DNA from: Fomes fomentarius
Lineage: Eukaryota > Basidiomycota > Agaricomycetes > Polyporales > Polyporaceae
Reading direction: 5' to 3'
NCBI GenBank assembly: GCA_022606135.1
Contig: JABYQN010000008.1
Location: 1,984,001 to 2,048,000, forward strand
DNA: 64,000 nt
The position numbers were made by a program, and so were the translations under genes. The notes beneath the pieces are model-generated. The model searched no databases. It saw only the letters and a list, made by a program, of their open reading frames with translations, and was not told the DNA's origin. Shown piece after piece: positions 1 through 12,845 of this stretch (position 1 is the first letter of the stretch; every line of letters starts with the position of its first letter).

Positions 1-1209
1 TACTGACATCTCTTTCTCGGTTTCAAGCCCTCACTGTCCATCTGTAAGTCTCACCATCGTCTCCATGACCCTGACAGCGAAGTCTCAAGGCACTAATATT
101 GACGTTCCCCACGGCTGGTAGATTCACCCATACCGACATCTTCTCCCTGGGCTCGCTCGAGATCCGAATTCTTGCCGGGTTTGCGAACGGCCTGAGCGCG
201 ATCTGTGACATTGTCGTCGCCGCCGGTCTCTGCATCTACCTTCGTGCCGGAAAGAGCGGATTCTCTAGGTATCGTTTCTCAGTGCTCTATCACCCCTGCA
301 AGTTGGGTGTTCAGTAGTCTAACGGGCGTGTTACCTGGAATAGGACGAACAACATGATTGATCGGTTGATGATCTATGCTATCCAGCGTGGCGCGCTCAC
401 TGCGTGAGTGTAGGCTCTTCTATCCTCATTGTGACCACGCGCTGACTGTCTGTTCCTCTCGTGTGTAGCATATGTCAAGTATGCCACATGATCACGGTGC
501 GTCTGTTTTGTTGTCCCAGCTCTTTGATGAATCACCGCACTGACGAAGGGATGGCCATTCTGTAGACTGTCGCTCTCCCCGGCCGCTTCATATTCCTTCC
601 ATTTGCATTCATGCAGGGAAAGCGTGTGTTCCTTCACAGAATCTCGTTGACCAGCTCCTGACTGATTTTGCGTGCGGCCAGTCTACTGCAACACGCTTCT
701 GGCTACGTGGGTATTTGGATGCTTCTCGTCTCTGACGCTATCTGAGGATTCGTCTCTGCTTCCATTTCCCCTGAAACGTTAACTGACGTGCTCGCTTCGT
801 TTGCAGGCTGAACGTGCGCAACTCCCTCAAGACCAGTGGATCGGGCGTGGCGGCTATGGAAGCAGGCTCGCACATTCTCGCGTCAATGCCACGCAGCGGC
901 AGCTCGCGACACAATCACGGCAGACGGCCTGATGAAAGGGTGCGTCGCGTTCCAACAAGTTTCTCCTCGGGCCCCCGCTGCCATTCTGAAACTGATGCAT
1001 GTTCATGTGGGACAGGACTCAGTCTCTCTTACGGCTCTCGACCTCAGTGTGTCCGACTCTAAGGGTCAGGTAAGCCTCGTTCTTCATCGTGCCCTGGCCT
1101 GGATGTGCCATCACACGGGAGCCGAGTAACGCTGATTATGCCTCCCACTTTGCTGCAGACATCGACGTTCGTCAACGAGCACAGCGATAGTATTCATTGC
1201 AAGGTTTGA
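1..1209 (+). CDS. DUF6534 seven-helix membrane protein, copy 1 (5' end outside window)
   Basis: Only the C-terminal half is present. Visible exons encode, in order: a short ALTVHL piece ending at a GTAAGT donor near 43; a membrane exon from about 122 (FTHTDIFSLGSLEIRILAG, then a second hydrophobic run ending LRAGKSGFSR); RTNNMIDRLMIYAIQRGALTA near 343-405; the HMIT and PGRFIFLPFAFMQGK exons; VYCNTLLAT; and LNVRNSLKTSG from about 810. The last exon is 1159-1209 (TSTFVNEHS..., stop TGA), matched by an equivalent 17-codon last exon in copy 3 (12795-12845). The family is a large basidiomycete set of seven-helix integral membrane proteins with no established function. The cytosolic tail after LNVRNSL is poorly conserved, so exon limits between 960 and 1075 are uncertain. 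Recognition rests on the near-identical RTN.M.DRLM.YA.QRGALTA block shared with the other three copies. Confidence 0.85.
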
Positions 1210-2631
1210 GATAGATCATGGACGTTCCCTGCGCGATGGACTACCATGTTGTATCTCAGTGGCGGAGAAGCGCGGAGTATTTATGGAAATGAGTAGGTTT
1301 ACTGGGTCGTTGGGATATATCGAGGAATATCATGAGAGACGCTGTTAGGATCTTCTTTATGGTACGAAGTCATGCCGAGAATGGAATTCTGTTGTCGCAC
1401 GGGATGATTCTGTCACTTTGCGGAGCCATTAACTCGTCCCAGATGTCCGCCGATGTCTGTCTGAGTTCTAGTCTGCGCACTGACGGAAAGTACAGATCGC
1501 TTCGTGACATTTCACCAGGCACATTAGTGCATAAAAGTTTACACAAAGATGGTCGCCGCGGTGCCCGCAGCCACTTAAGGGGCTGGACATCCTGCTGTTT
1601 ATTCCGGGTGCCTATGATACGCCATATGCCAAGGCACGGCATGTCTCGGACAGAGTAGAAGCGGCGTTATCGTATGCATGTGCGCCTGGGCATGCAGGCC
1701 TTCAGAGGGACCAAGTCACAGCATCTGTCAAGTTCGAATTAGGTGATCCCCCGTAAATAGCCAGGCGAGCTCCGGCTCAGGTCTATGTGTGGCCCAAAGG
1801 GATGTTCCACTGCTCGCTCAGGTATGCCATGGCACTCGAAATCTAGTCAGGGTGTGTTCAGGTATGCTTGAGTACACGTAGGGCCGACCTGGTACTCGTT
1901 GGGGCGTGTAGTCTTCGCAATACCGGCTCGGAACCCATATAGATACACATCCTATCATGATCCGCAGTAAGCACTGTCAGCGCTGGACTGGACACCTCAG
2001 TTGTCATCAAACAGGGTCAGAACACTCGCCGTGTGAGACACGGTCCTGCGCATGCACGAAATCTTACCCAGATACCCACGTCGGTCCTCGGCCATCTACT
2101 GCGATTACAGTGAGTGTGCAAATGAAGACGAGTTGTTTTTCCTGCCGGTTCATTTGAGATAAGTATGATACAGAGTGCCCACCTTCGCTGTACTTGCAGC
2201 CCAACACCGACCAAGCCGACTGAGAGCACCCGGCGACACTACTTTATAAGTATCATACATAAGTGTGAGCGTCGTTCGCTGTCGTTCGGCGCAAGTTTTG
2301 ATCTCGATTTAATCTCCGACATTCCCACGTTGTGGTGGGCAGCACTGTAGTGCTTTCCGCAATATCACCCCTGTCCTTCTCTCTCCTGTGTCGGCGGAGA
2401 GACTCAGACTCCAGATACACGGACCTGTTCATTTGTCCGTTTACTCGTTCACCGCCTGGATCACAATCAAATTGCGAGGTACTATGCCACTTGAATGTTT
2501 TAGATGTTCCGTATCCAAACCGGGTCTGCGCTAATATGATTCATGTCCTTGAAGGCAGCGCACACCAGCCACAGCCTGAGTATATATGAACTACTGACTT
2601 GAAGGCCATTATAGCGCTCGTCTTTATCGTA
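1210..2631. other. Intergenic stretch, no gene seen
   Basis: About 1.4 kb between DUF6534 copy 1 and the UbiA-type gene. Short open frames occur on both strands but none shows a recognisable domain, membrane pattern or splice-linked continuation. A TATATAT sequence at 2581-2587 lies 45 bases before the proposed UbiA start and is a plausible core promoter. Confidence 0.5.
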
Positions 2632-3726
2632 ATGTCGACCTTCTCTTCGAACGTTACAACCCAAGCTAAGGCCTGTATGAGAAGCAGCTTGCATTTCGCT
2701 CACACTATCCTTCTCTTCACGTACTCGGACATCAAGACCATCCTGGTACCTGTAGTGCGTGCAACCGCCTTGTCTTGGTGTTGCTTTTCTTCAATGCCGC
2801 TCATTCTACTAGACAGTGTTTGGCACGATGGCCGCTCCGTCTCCAATCACGTACAAAGTGCTCCTAACAAGGATTGCATGGGTCTGGGTCAACCTTTTCC
2901 ACTTCGACGTCGCAAACCAGAGTCTTCGACCCGACGAGGACGCCGCCAACAAGCCGTGGCGACCAATCCCATCCAAGCGGATATCTCAACCACACGCGCG
3001 CATGCTCCGATGGGCTCTTCTTCCGACATCGATTGCTCTGTCATTCGTATGTCAGGTCCCCTTGGAGGGCCTATTGCTCTCCGCCGCCTTCTTGTTCAAC
3101 AACGATCTTGGCTGTGATTCGCACTGGCTCAGCCGCGCCATGTTGAATGCGGTCGGGTCTACGTGCTTCAATGCAGGAGCAAGTCGAGTGATGTACCGTA
3201 TGTATCTCACTCTCTCGAACTCTCCGAGGTGTACGTATTTCTGATTGCGCTACTAGGTGATGTAGGCGCTGTAGCACATGATAGAAAGACTTTCTATGCG
3301 CAGTGTCTCAATTTTCTCGTCATCATGACGACCATACAGGCGCAGGATTTTCAGGACGTGGAAGGTGACACGATAGCAGGCCGATGGACGCTTCCCATGG
3401 CTTATCCTACCGCCAGTCGTCTGTCCATGGTCGTCCTCCTTCCAGCATGGTCGCTCTTCCTCTCCTATTTCTGGAAGACGGAGGTCATACACTCGGTGCT
3501 TGTCGTCGGCCTCAGCTTGTACATCGGCATTTGCTTCCACTCCGGCATGTTGAAGGGTTCCAAAACCAAGGATTGCGAATCGTATAGGCTGTACAATGTA
3601 TGTTTGAGACGTTCCTTATGAACTATTTTTGTCCGTCATAACTGAAGTATGATACTCCTACAGGTCTGGATATGCTGTATTCATGCGCTTCCCTTCCTGC
3701 CGAAATTCCCCCTTCAAGCACTGTGA
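2632..3726 (+). CDS. UbiA-superfamily prenyltransferase / possible UbiA-type terpene cyclase
   Basis: Four exons, 2632-2754, 2813-3197, 3257-3597 and 3664-3726, join in frame to about 303 residues. Start ATG 2632 (MSTFSSNV...) is the first in-frame ATG; 2677 is an alternative. The first exon carries LLFTYSDIKTILVPV. Exon 2 holds the first Asp-rich motif of the superfamily, NQSLRPDEDAANKPWRPIPS (about residue 65), which binds Mg-diphosphate. Exon 3 holds the second, QDFQDVEGDTIAGRW. Several hydrophobic helices separate them, as expected of an integral membrane enzyme using a prenyl diphosphate. Known family: fungal UbiA proteins include aromatic prenyltransferases and non-canonical class I sesquiterpene cyclases such as the fumagillin pathway cyclase; the FTYSD and NKPWRP signatures fit this short fungal group. 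Substrate cannot be read from sequence. It lies beside an ICMT-like gene on the same strand. Confidence 0.85.
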
Positions 3727-4478
3727 CTTCAGAATGGGTTCAGACGGGCAGGCCTACAGATAGCTGTATTCGATGCACCCTAGCACATTCATGTTCTTTC
3801 ACCGCATCTGTCTTTGTATTATGCTTCTGAAGATTATCAGACTACTTTCAAGTACTACGGACACCACTCGCTTCACAAAGCGTGCATGTTTCCAGTATAT
3901 TCATAGCTTCTGTGACACTATGCGTCTCTCTGTTACTCACCCCACTCAAAACCCGCATTCTTGATTATTATCAAGACACCGATGCAATGTTAATTGACAT
4001 CGAAGCTAGATTGATGTAGAGGAAATGGCATGAGGACCCCCCTAACACGGCACTTCAAACCACCAGTTAGTTCCGTGTTCCATCGGGAGAAGGATCCAGG
4101 GTGCGTGTGACCGGTGTAAGATGAAAGGTGATCGGACTCTGTCAGTATTCCTTCGACCGGTTCATTACCAGAGTAGCCTAGTTGTGTCAGAAGTACATCG
4201 CTGTTCCTTACATCGTGTGGCCATGACTCGCAGGTGCTTTATACCACGCTGTCACGCATTGACGTTAGTCAGATAGATGTCATCATGCAAGGTACAGTTA
4301 CACCGTCCTTTCTTTCCCATGCACATCCGCTCTGTACCAATGACACCTTTCCATTTCCCTCCTATCAAGCTACCGAGGGATCGTGCTCTTGTATTTACAT
4401 ACATATACGAGAGTTCGCACCTCCACATATTCCCCCTGAAAAGCACACTGCGCTTCTATTGCATCGACGGCTCCTGCT

Positions 4479-5263
4479 ATGCGTCTCGAATATCTGACAA
4501 AAATACCTGCTTTCCTTCTGCTCATTTTGGCACAACGATATGCATTTCATCCCCCCACTACGACCCCGTCTAAAGAAGCACTCGAGAAGTTCGGACGCTC
4601 AGACTTCATCACCAGGGTCGCGAGCTGGTTTCCTACTCTTGGCGATGTATGTGCCCATTTTACACTTGAACTCTCCTTAGGCAACTTCTCACATGAACAA
4701 CATTCACATAGGTCATCAATTTCTCCTGCTTCATGAGCGAGTTAATCGGAGTGATCGCTCACGAGTACCCCTCCCCACTCGCCTCTCGCCTTATTCCCAT
4801 TCTATATAAAGATCCTTCTGCAATTGGTCGACTGGCCATCACACCTTCGTTCATCCTCGGCTTTCTCCTCATGGGTATTGGTGCAGCTATTCGCAAAACC
4901 TGCTACGACACACTTGGCAGATTCTTCACCTTCCAACTTGCCATTTTCAAGGACCACAAGCTTGTCACCACTGGGCCATATGCGGTCGTCCGCCATCCAT
5001 CGTACACTGCATTCCTCATGGCGAATACCGGTTTACTCCTGCTAGAGTTCGGCCCCGGGTCCTATGTGTGGGAGAGCGGAGTACTGCAGACCGCTTGGAA
5101 GGCGGTATTATGTGGTGTCTGGGCGGTCATTGTTCTCTCATTTCATCTATCAGTCTTGAGACGCATTCCAAAGGAGGACAGAGTTCTGAAGAAGGAGTTC
5201 GGTCAAGAATGGGAGGCATGGGCGAGGAATACACCCTACAAGCTCATCCCGTATGTCTATTGA
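4479..5263 (+). CDS. Isoprenylcysteine carboxyl methyltransferase-like protein (ICMT/STE14 family)
   Basis: Two exons, 4479-4646 and 4712-5263, split by a 65 nt intron (GTATGT...CATAG), give 239 residues in frame. The C-terminal half has the ICMT fold signatures: GPYAVVRHPSYTAFL (the RHPxY motif that binds S-adenosylmethionine), then ..DRVLKKEFGQEWEAWARNTP and the terminal KLIPYVY. Hydrophobic segments at about 1-20, 95-115, 145-165 and 180-200 make it an integral membrane protein. ICMT methylates the carboxyl group of prenylated C-terminal cysteines, in basidiomycetes for example of Ras/Rho proteins and lipopeptide pheromones. Agaricomycetes carry many ICMT paralogs, some probably acting on other substrates, so orthology to STE14 is not claimed. 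It follows the UbiA-type gene on the same strand by about 750 bases. Confidence 0.88.
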
Positions 5264-7606
5264 TGGCTCCATCACTCCTCGCCATTGGACAAACGATACC
5301 GTACTCGATCTATGCCCCTATCTCTTTTGTAAGCACTTTCTCAGCCAGGAGTACGTACTCACTGGTATACTGACATAACTCTTTTCAGGCAGAACCACGT
5401 AGAGATGTTGATACAGAGTCAACCGCACGAAGTACCCCACTCTCAGACATCGAGATCTTTGTATGGTGTGGTGATCAGTGCATGTTACATTACTTTGACC
5501 TTCGATGATAACTCACGGCCCTGCGCCTGTGGTGATGTCGATACAGGCGTTGTGGTAAGGTTCTGAACAAAGTTTCCGTCTCGTGCCTGGCGTTCACCAT
5601 CGTCGGCAGCCTCATGATCCTCGATGTGCGCCAGCCCAACAATGCCTCTGCCCGAGCTACCCCTTTGCCATGCAAAAAGCGCTGCGTTTGATGCGCATCG
5701 CGCATGGCTGCGCGGGTACTCGCCGTATTTGGTAAACGAAGCGCGTACCACCATGACTCACCACAGACGACACGCCGCCGCCATCCTTCGCACTCGCCGA
5801 TTGAGCCGACACGACACAGAAAATCCGAAGCCCTCGAGCTCGCTGGAATTGTCTCGAACAAGAGCCAACAGTCTCGCTGACACAAGCTAAGCCCGCTCGC
5901 GCCGACCCGACAGGCCTTCACGGTCAGTGACGACAGTCGTCGAACCAACCGCTCGGCTACGGCTATTATGACCTACTCACCGACGAGCCTCAGTCAGACC
6001 ACTCGCCCGACGTCCCCTGCAGTCACTTGCCACCGCCCACTCCTCCATCTCTTCTTTCCCCCATCTTCCACACTCGTACAGATGTTTAGTACCCTTACTT
6101 ATTCTACAAGACCTTCTGGAAGTCATTCTATAGGATACTTACTGTAGAATATGTCTCGTCGCGAGAGCTCTGCGCGTCACAGCTCGCTTATCGTCGCTTA
6201 CAACCCGCCGCGCCCTTCACGCCCCGGCGCCATTCCAGCTTTTTCCATCGCTATTCCTGGCCCCGGACTCCTGTAGATGCTTAAGCTGTGGTACTGTACA
6301 TTCGAATACAAGCCAGTTTCCCCCCGTATCCGACTCTCGACATTTCGTGTGTCGACTTCCGACTTCGCAACTCTCGTTTTTCAACCTCGATTAGCGCCTA
6401 TCGTATCTCGACTCCCGACACTCTCCGTCTACTCTCCACGCTCGATTCACATCCTACGGACCCTCGTCTTGGCTCTCGACATCCTTAGCAACCTTTGACG
6501 CTTATTTGATTTGACTTCCGTGCCTGTCCCAGACATCCCGACGTTATTCTACATCGCCACTTCCTCCATCACTCACCTCTCCCTCCCCACTCCTCTCTCA
6601 CTCCATCCGGCTCCCCTTGTGTACACACGACCGGTCTCTTGCACCTTCGACTGCTGCACACACACACATACCAAGTCTATCACCTCATAGGGGCCTGGGG
6701 ATTCTAAGCTCGTGCGGTGAGCATGCCGAACACCGCTGATCTCGCTCGGACAGATGATGGTAGGAGGGTAAGGTTATACGCGTCTCCAGTACTGCTAGGC
6801 AATGACATCCATCTTCAGCACATCAGGCTTGGTGCGACATTGATGTTGGAATACAATGTGGCTCATGCTCGGATCTCGTGAAGCTGATATCCAGGGACTT
6901 CAGGGAGCAGTCTACCTTCAGGTGGCGAGGAGTATCCTTGAGCCCGGAGATGGAAGTTCCGGAACCTCAATGAAATCTAACCTTGTCATATCTGGTGGGT
7001 TCCTTCTTCTCGCTGATGTCATGTTACTCCGCCCGCTGATGTTCTTCCATACCAGACGGCGCCTCGAGATGGAACTACCAACCTGGTGCCTCACCGGGAG
7101 ATTGATCGATAAGAACCGGAGCTCGCATCCAGGGCGTCCAATCCTCTCTCGTGTCAAAGTTCGTCAATTGAGCGATAAATGGTACCATGTACATGTGTTA
7201 CAGCTGGCTACACATTCAGTGACAATAGCGACCTAGCAGGACTGCAGCAACAAAGTGCGTAGGTGTTGCTTCGGCTCGCTGACTAACAGAAGGTGAGTAT
7301 GTATATTCTGGGACCTCTAACAGGCACTTGGATAGGGTGTGTCGCCTCCTTATGTACTATTATGGCACGAGTGAAGCGTACTCATGATGAACTGACTCTG
7401 ACAGAATCTTAATCCTTACTCTTTGCCGGTCTCAAGCGGCTAGAAAGTCGTCGGCGTAACATGATCAATGTAGGGCTGTGAGCCGCTTCTGAACGCCCAT
7501 CTGCGCTCGTCTAGAGCGGAGCTTACTTAGAGATAAAGTGACGTGAGCCCTCCTGCCGTTTGCGACACCTTGCTATCCACATTCCTTGTGTCTGTGTCTC
7601 TGAGAG
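5264..7606. other. Intergenic stretch with simple-sequence tracts, no gene seen
   Basis: No domain-bearing frame on either strand. A pyrimidine-rich stretch with many CTCGAC/CGACTC repeats runs from about 6310 to 6480, and a short CA dinucleotide tract lies at 6656-6669. Several weak open frames of 60-150 codons exist but show no protein-like signature. Confidence 0.4.
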
Positions 7607-9701
7607 ATGTCCTTAGAAATTCCCTCTCCAGTTCTATCTGCGATCAAGGAGGGGTTGGCATGTGTAGCCATTGGTACTATTGTGGGGACAGCGTACGTTG
7701 CTTTCATCGTATAAATGTACCACAGTACTGACATGATTCTGACACAGGCTCTATGGCATCACTGTACTGCAGACGTACATCTACTATAAGAGGTACCCGA
7801 ACGACGCCCTCACTCTTAAAGTACTGGTAAGAGTTATACCTGCCATTCCATCCATCCATGAATCTAACAGAAGGTGTTGGAGGTTGGGGTCCTATGGTGC
7901 GCGGTACACACCGCTAGAAAGTTCTTAACGAATGGGGTACTGACAGTGATACCTCTCAGTGTGTTAGACACGCTTACCTCGGCCCTCATTGCCTATGGGA
8001 TCTACAAGTACCTTGTCATCTACTTCATGGCTCCAGTTGAGAATTTCCTTGTCATCTTCCCGTGAGTCTCTTTGCTGCTATGGTGAAGCACCAGACCTAG
8101 TTGCGCTTACATATATTCAATAGGACTCTTGCGGTGTGTGCACTCCTGCTCCTTCCACTGTGTCTTATTGATCGCTCGCTTCGCCTAGACTGAAGTCGGA
8201 GTGACAGTGAGTTCTCAATCCTGTGCATCGGATGCATCATTGTCTCATCCGACATCCTTAGACCTTGATCGCAGTCCTTACACAGGGGTATGTCTTTCCG
8301 CTGTGTGGTGCATCCTGGTTTACATGTCTCTAAATCTTTCGCAGCTTCTTCGCACATCGCCTCTGGTACTGTGAGTGAAGTCTGAGTTATCACAAAAGCA
8401 TGGACATTCTGACAGCGACCTCCAGTCAGTCACAACTATGTTCTTGCCGGCGGTATTGTGAGTGTGTCAGATTGTGCTCATCACCGTATAATGCCATGCT
8501 GAAGTTTGCTACCTTTTACTACCGGCAGTTTGCACTGGCACTAGCCGCCTTCGGTGAGTTGCATTGGACCTATCGTGATAACACGTATTCACATCCATCC
8601 ACGGGCAGTTCCTGGCATCGGTACGTCATGCTGATCGCCTTGATATGACTGATCTACATTGGCAACCATGCTTTGCAGTGCTCACAGTCCATCTGTAAGT
8701 TCTGCAAGACTTTAGCGTGCACTCCAGAGTCTGATTTGATGACAAGCTTCACAAATCGGACTATCTGGTCGCTTGGATCCTTTGAGGTCCGAGTTCTGTC
8801 CGGACTGACAAATGGACTCAGTGTTTTATGCGACATCCTGATCGCGGCAGGACTGTGCTACTATCTCAGGTCGAGCAAGTCTGCTTTTAAAAGGTGCGTG
8901 TATGGAGCTGCACTTACACCAAAGTTTCCATCTTGACCCGAATGTCAGAACAAACAGTATGGTTGACCGACTTATGATCTATGCGATACAGCGTGGAGCC
9001 CTCACAGCGTAGGTTTTGTGCATGGTACAGCTATGTGTATGGGCTCATGAATGCTCCTCTAGGTTGTGTCAGGCCGGTCATATGATAACGGTGAGCTGTG
9101 TCTATGGCCTTTCGGTAATTACCCTCATGCCGAGCATTCACGCAGACGGTTGCATTCCCTGGTCGTTTCCTCTTCCTCCCATTCCAATTTCTGCAAGGCA
9201 AATGTACGTCAAAGCTTTAGCCCGCTCTCACGTGTCGCTCTGATCTCAATGTGTGTCAGTATACTGTAACACGCTCCTTGCAACGTGAGGGTCATATTTG
9301 GGGCTTGTAGTATCTTTTTACTAACATCTGTCTTACCAGCCTGAATGTGCGCAACTCACTGCGAAGCGACGGGCGGCAAGACCATCTCCTGGAGCCCGGA
9401 TCGCAAATACTCAGATCGATGCAACAGAGCTCCGATGTCTACGCAAACGGGAGACAACAGCATGACGGAACTGTATGTTGCCATCCTTTCTCGCCTTTGG
9501 ATCTGCTTCTGGAAGCTTGACTCGTGTACTCAGGGAAAGGGCTCGCTAACCCTCGGTTTCGTCATGCCGCTGAGCATGGGTGAGGTGAATGCTCTCGCAA
9601 CGTACATGATCCAGGCCCTGTCTCTAATATCTCTCAATACGCTACAGATGTCGGCGACTATTGACATGGATCACGATTCAGGAAGCGGAGTCGCGTATTG
9701 A
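7607..9701 (+). CDS. DUF6534 seven-helix membrane protein, copy 2
   Basis: Complete gene with about 15 exons. Start ATG 7607 (MSLEIPSPVLSAIKEG) aligns with the start of copy 3. Order of the product: helix 1 with YGITVLQTYIYYKRY; helix 2 from VLDTLTSALIAYGIYKYL; a 10-nt exon (8124-8133) and an 18-nt exon (8189-8206); helix 3 with FFAHRLWY; helix 4; the FTNRTIWSLGSFEVRVLSGL pair of helices; TNSMVDRLMIYAIQRGALTA; AGHMIT; FPGRFLFLPFQFLQGK; VYCNTLLAT; LNVRNSL. The last exon is 9649-9701 (MSATIDMDHDSGSGVAY). All junctions I checked use GT..AG and keep frame. The function of the family is unknown; seven helices recall a receptor or channel but no receptor motif is visible. It forms a tandem pair with copy 3. 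Confidence 0.85.
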
Positions 9702-10790
9702 TATCTTGGGTCATATCTGTCTGCACAAGGAGTGTAGATCTAGAGCCGTGAGGAGATGTACTATTTATTGGACAGTGGTGCGCCGCGGTCGCAGACAATA
9801 AGTATCGAACGAGGCTTACTTAGAGCTTCGAAGCGTAGAGGCGATGGCTCTAGACCCTCTTTGACAAAAGTCATAGTCATCCAGCTCGAACTCAATACAG
9901 TCAGGAATACGGGGGGAAGCTTCGGAGATTCATATATCACACTCCGATGTCGGAGCTACAAAAGCTGCCCGCTCATCAAGTGAGTTCGAGTAGGCCACTG
10001 AGGCCTGAGGGCTCCCTCCAAAACCTAGAAGAAATCTGCTTATTGGTATGGATTGGACTTGGTATCTACTCTCAACAGATTGCAGGACTTGCAGTATACA
10101 CGAAAGCCATCCTCGTGATGCAGGAGCTTTGTTCTGCAGAAGGCCTTCAGCAGACGGTAATCACAGTGGGTGACGGTATCACTGGGAAGTTGTACACATC
10201 CCTCTCAAGGCGAGGTCAGTTGTAGTCTTTCCATCTTCTCTCTCTTGGCGGGGCGGGGTTCGGCGCTGCACAAGCTTGGCAAGGCGCCCCCGCTCGAGAA
10301 GAGGATGCTTCCTGGGCGTTGCGCCAGCGCCCAGTGGGTATTCAAATTGGCTGTCGATGTCGTGGTTCCCAGCTGTATGTCATATATCTTGTACCAACGC
10401 ATACTGACTCAAAAGACTGTGCAGTAGACATCGCACTTTCAAGCCGCTTGCTGTCAAATGAATTCGTGATATGTGGGCGATACCCAGCCTCGTCCGGATC
10501 ACATCTTTCAGAAGTAAGTCGACAGTTTCGTCTATCGCACTCAATGGTGGCGGCACTCAATACTCAACTCTTATAGCTCGGTGATACCCTGGATTGGGTT
10601 TGAAAGAAGCCTTGTCGACACTGCTCTCTGATATTCTACAGGGCGGCGCTTCTGCACCTGATCCAAAACAACAACTCACCTGCGCCCACATTACTACTAC
10701 ATAGGGACCTGCCCCCTCGAGCTCTTCTCACGGCACGGAGCCTTCCTTGTCGTCGATATCACCACCGACTCTCCCAACGTTCCTTCTACC
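9702..10790. other. Spacer between DUF6534 copies 2 and 3
   Basis: About 1.1 kb. Open frames of up to 92 codons (for example 9947-10225) show no recognisable domain, and no remnant of a further DUF6534 copy was detected by eye. The last 100 bases are C-rich and probably the promoter/leader of copy 3. Confidence 0.4.
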
Positions 10791-12845
10791 ATGGCCACGG
10801 CTGAGATCCCCCCCGCGCTACTAGCTGGCATAAAGGAAACCCTGGCATGTGTTGTGATTGGCGGGATCGTCGGAACGACGTGTGTGGTCCTTGTGCTAGT
10901 ATCTGCGCACCGTCATGCTTATTTTGTCTACAGAGTGTATGGGATAACTGTGCTGCAGACGTACATTTACTACAGGAGATATGCCCGTGACCCTCTTGCG
11001 CTCAAATCCTTGGTACGATAACCGTTCTGCTCACTGGGGAATCGACTGATTGACTGCTTCCCAGGTTGGTGTGTTGTTGTACGTATGCAACGATTGAGGT
11101 GCGCTCTACACTGACCTCCTTCTAGTGTACTCGACTCTGTGACAACGGCTCTCATTGCGTATGGCATCTACGAGTACTTGGTCCTTTGGTTCATGGCACC
11201 TGTGGAAAATTTCCTCTTTATTCCTCGGTACGCTGTCCCAGTGAGCGTTTGTTGACCACTATTGACACTAGTAACAATACTCTTAGGACACTCTCGGTGA
11301 GTACAATCAACGACAGTTGCGCCGCGTGTATTTATATGAATTCTCCCTCTTTCAGGTTGAAAATGGTCTCACAGTGAGTCACTATTAGCTCTCTTAACGA
11401 CTGCTAGTGACCTCTCCATCATCATAGGTTCTAATAGGCTCAATCACGCAGTGGTAAGTGCCTACAAAGAATGATTTGCAATTCACTGACGTCCATGTAG
11501 CTTCTTTGCGCAGAGGCTGTTGTACTGTGAGTTCTGCTGGACTTGCTGTGCCGCCTTTTGTTGACTTCTCATCAGTCAGCAAGAACAAATACCTCGCAGC
11601 ATCTATTGTAAGTCAGCGTAATAGATAGTGTTGCGCATCATGTTGAGTCTGATCTGTGCTCCCGCAGGTCTGCCTATCCGTTGGGGCATTCGGTAAGCCA
11701 TCTTACATCCGACTCCACGGCCTTTTACATCGCTCATGCATATGACATCAGGCTCTGGCATGGGTACGTCCTGGAAGTTGTGTCGTATAGCCATGTCATG
11801 AAATTGATCATTCCATACTCCCTCTACCTCTAGCCTTGACCGTCCACCTGTGAGCACTCTCACTGCACCTTTTGCTAACGGAGCTGAAGTCGTGCATCAG
11901 ATTTACAGACAGGAGTATCTTCTCCATTGGATCGTTAGCTATACGGGTCCTCGCGGGTTTCACGAACGGATTGAGTGTTGTATGCGACCTTACTATTGCA
12001 ACGGGTCTTTGTTATTACCTTCGTTCGGGAAAATCTGGATTCACAAGGTCGGTCTCCCAATCTCTGATCGCTCAGTACACTTTAATGTCGGTCTGACATG
12101 GTTTCAATAGGACTAATAACATGGTGGACCGGCTTATGGTATATGCAGTCCAGCGCGGAGCGCTCACGGCGTACGCATGAGTAATCTTATATGTGAAACC
12201 ACGGTTGCTCATGTCTTCTATAGCATGTCTCAAGCTGCGCATATGATTACAGTACGACCTTCCCTCGAAGTACTATGCTTCCCACTCACACGCGCTATAG
12301 ACTGTTGCTTTACCGGGTCGCTTCCTCTTCCTGCCTTTTGCGTTCATGCAAGGCAAACGTGAGCATCACACATGCATCTCTCTTTGTGTACCCTGATTCT
12401 AATTGTCTTTTAGTCTACTGCAACACTCTACTCGCCACGTAAGTGCTTCGTGAACTGCTTACAACAGGCACATACGATTGCAATCACATTTTACAGGCTG
12501 AACGTACGCGACTCACTCAAGAACAGCGGGAAAAGCGAAGATGCCTTGTCACCCGGTTCGCGTATACTCGCATCAATACCCCGGAGCCCCAACCCCGGCC
12601 GGCGTGCAAATGATAGACAGGCGTACATCGTATGTATTATCTCCTACGTCACTTAGCGATACTAAGCTGCAGCGGCGGGATGTAGGGAACGGAGTCTTCT
12701 ACGACGCTCGAGTTCAACATCCCTTCAAACAAGGACGAAGTGGGTACTCGTAGCTTTGCGGGAATTCTGTGGGCTGACGCGAACCTTGCCTGCAGACATC
12801 CACCATCATCATCGATCACGAATTCGACAACAGGAACAAGGTTTG
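10791..12845 (+). CDS. DUF6534 seven-helix membrane protein, copy 3
   Basis: Complete gene, start ATG 10791 (MATAEIPPALLAGIKETLAC), stop TGA 12845. Product order: helix 1 then VYGITVLQTYIYYRRYARD; VLDSVTTALIAYGIYEYLVL with APVENFLFIPR; a 10-nt exon 11287-11296 (TLS) and an 18-nt exon 11356-11373 (VENGLT); 26-nt exons for VLIGSITQ and FFAQRLLY; KNKYLAASI; VCLSVGAFG; LALTVHL; FTDRSIFSIGSLAIRVLAGF with a paired helix; TNNMVDRLMVYAVQRGALTA; AAHMIT; LPGRFLFLPFAFMQGK; VYCNTLLAT; LNVRDSLKNSG. The last exon 12795-12845 gives TSTIIIDHEFDNRNKV, matching copy 1. Junctions near 12629-12675 in the tail are uncertain. The protein lies in a membrane; its role is unknown. Confidence 0.85.

Noticed and set aside
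5490..5948. Minus-strand frame of 152 codons
   Set aside because: It is Arg/Ser-rich with no domain, and no splice partner or conserved neighbour supports it.
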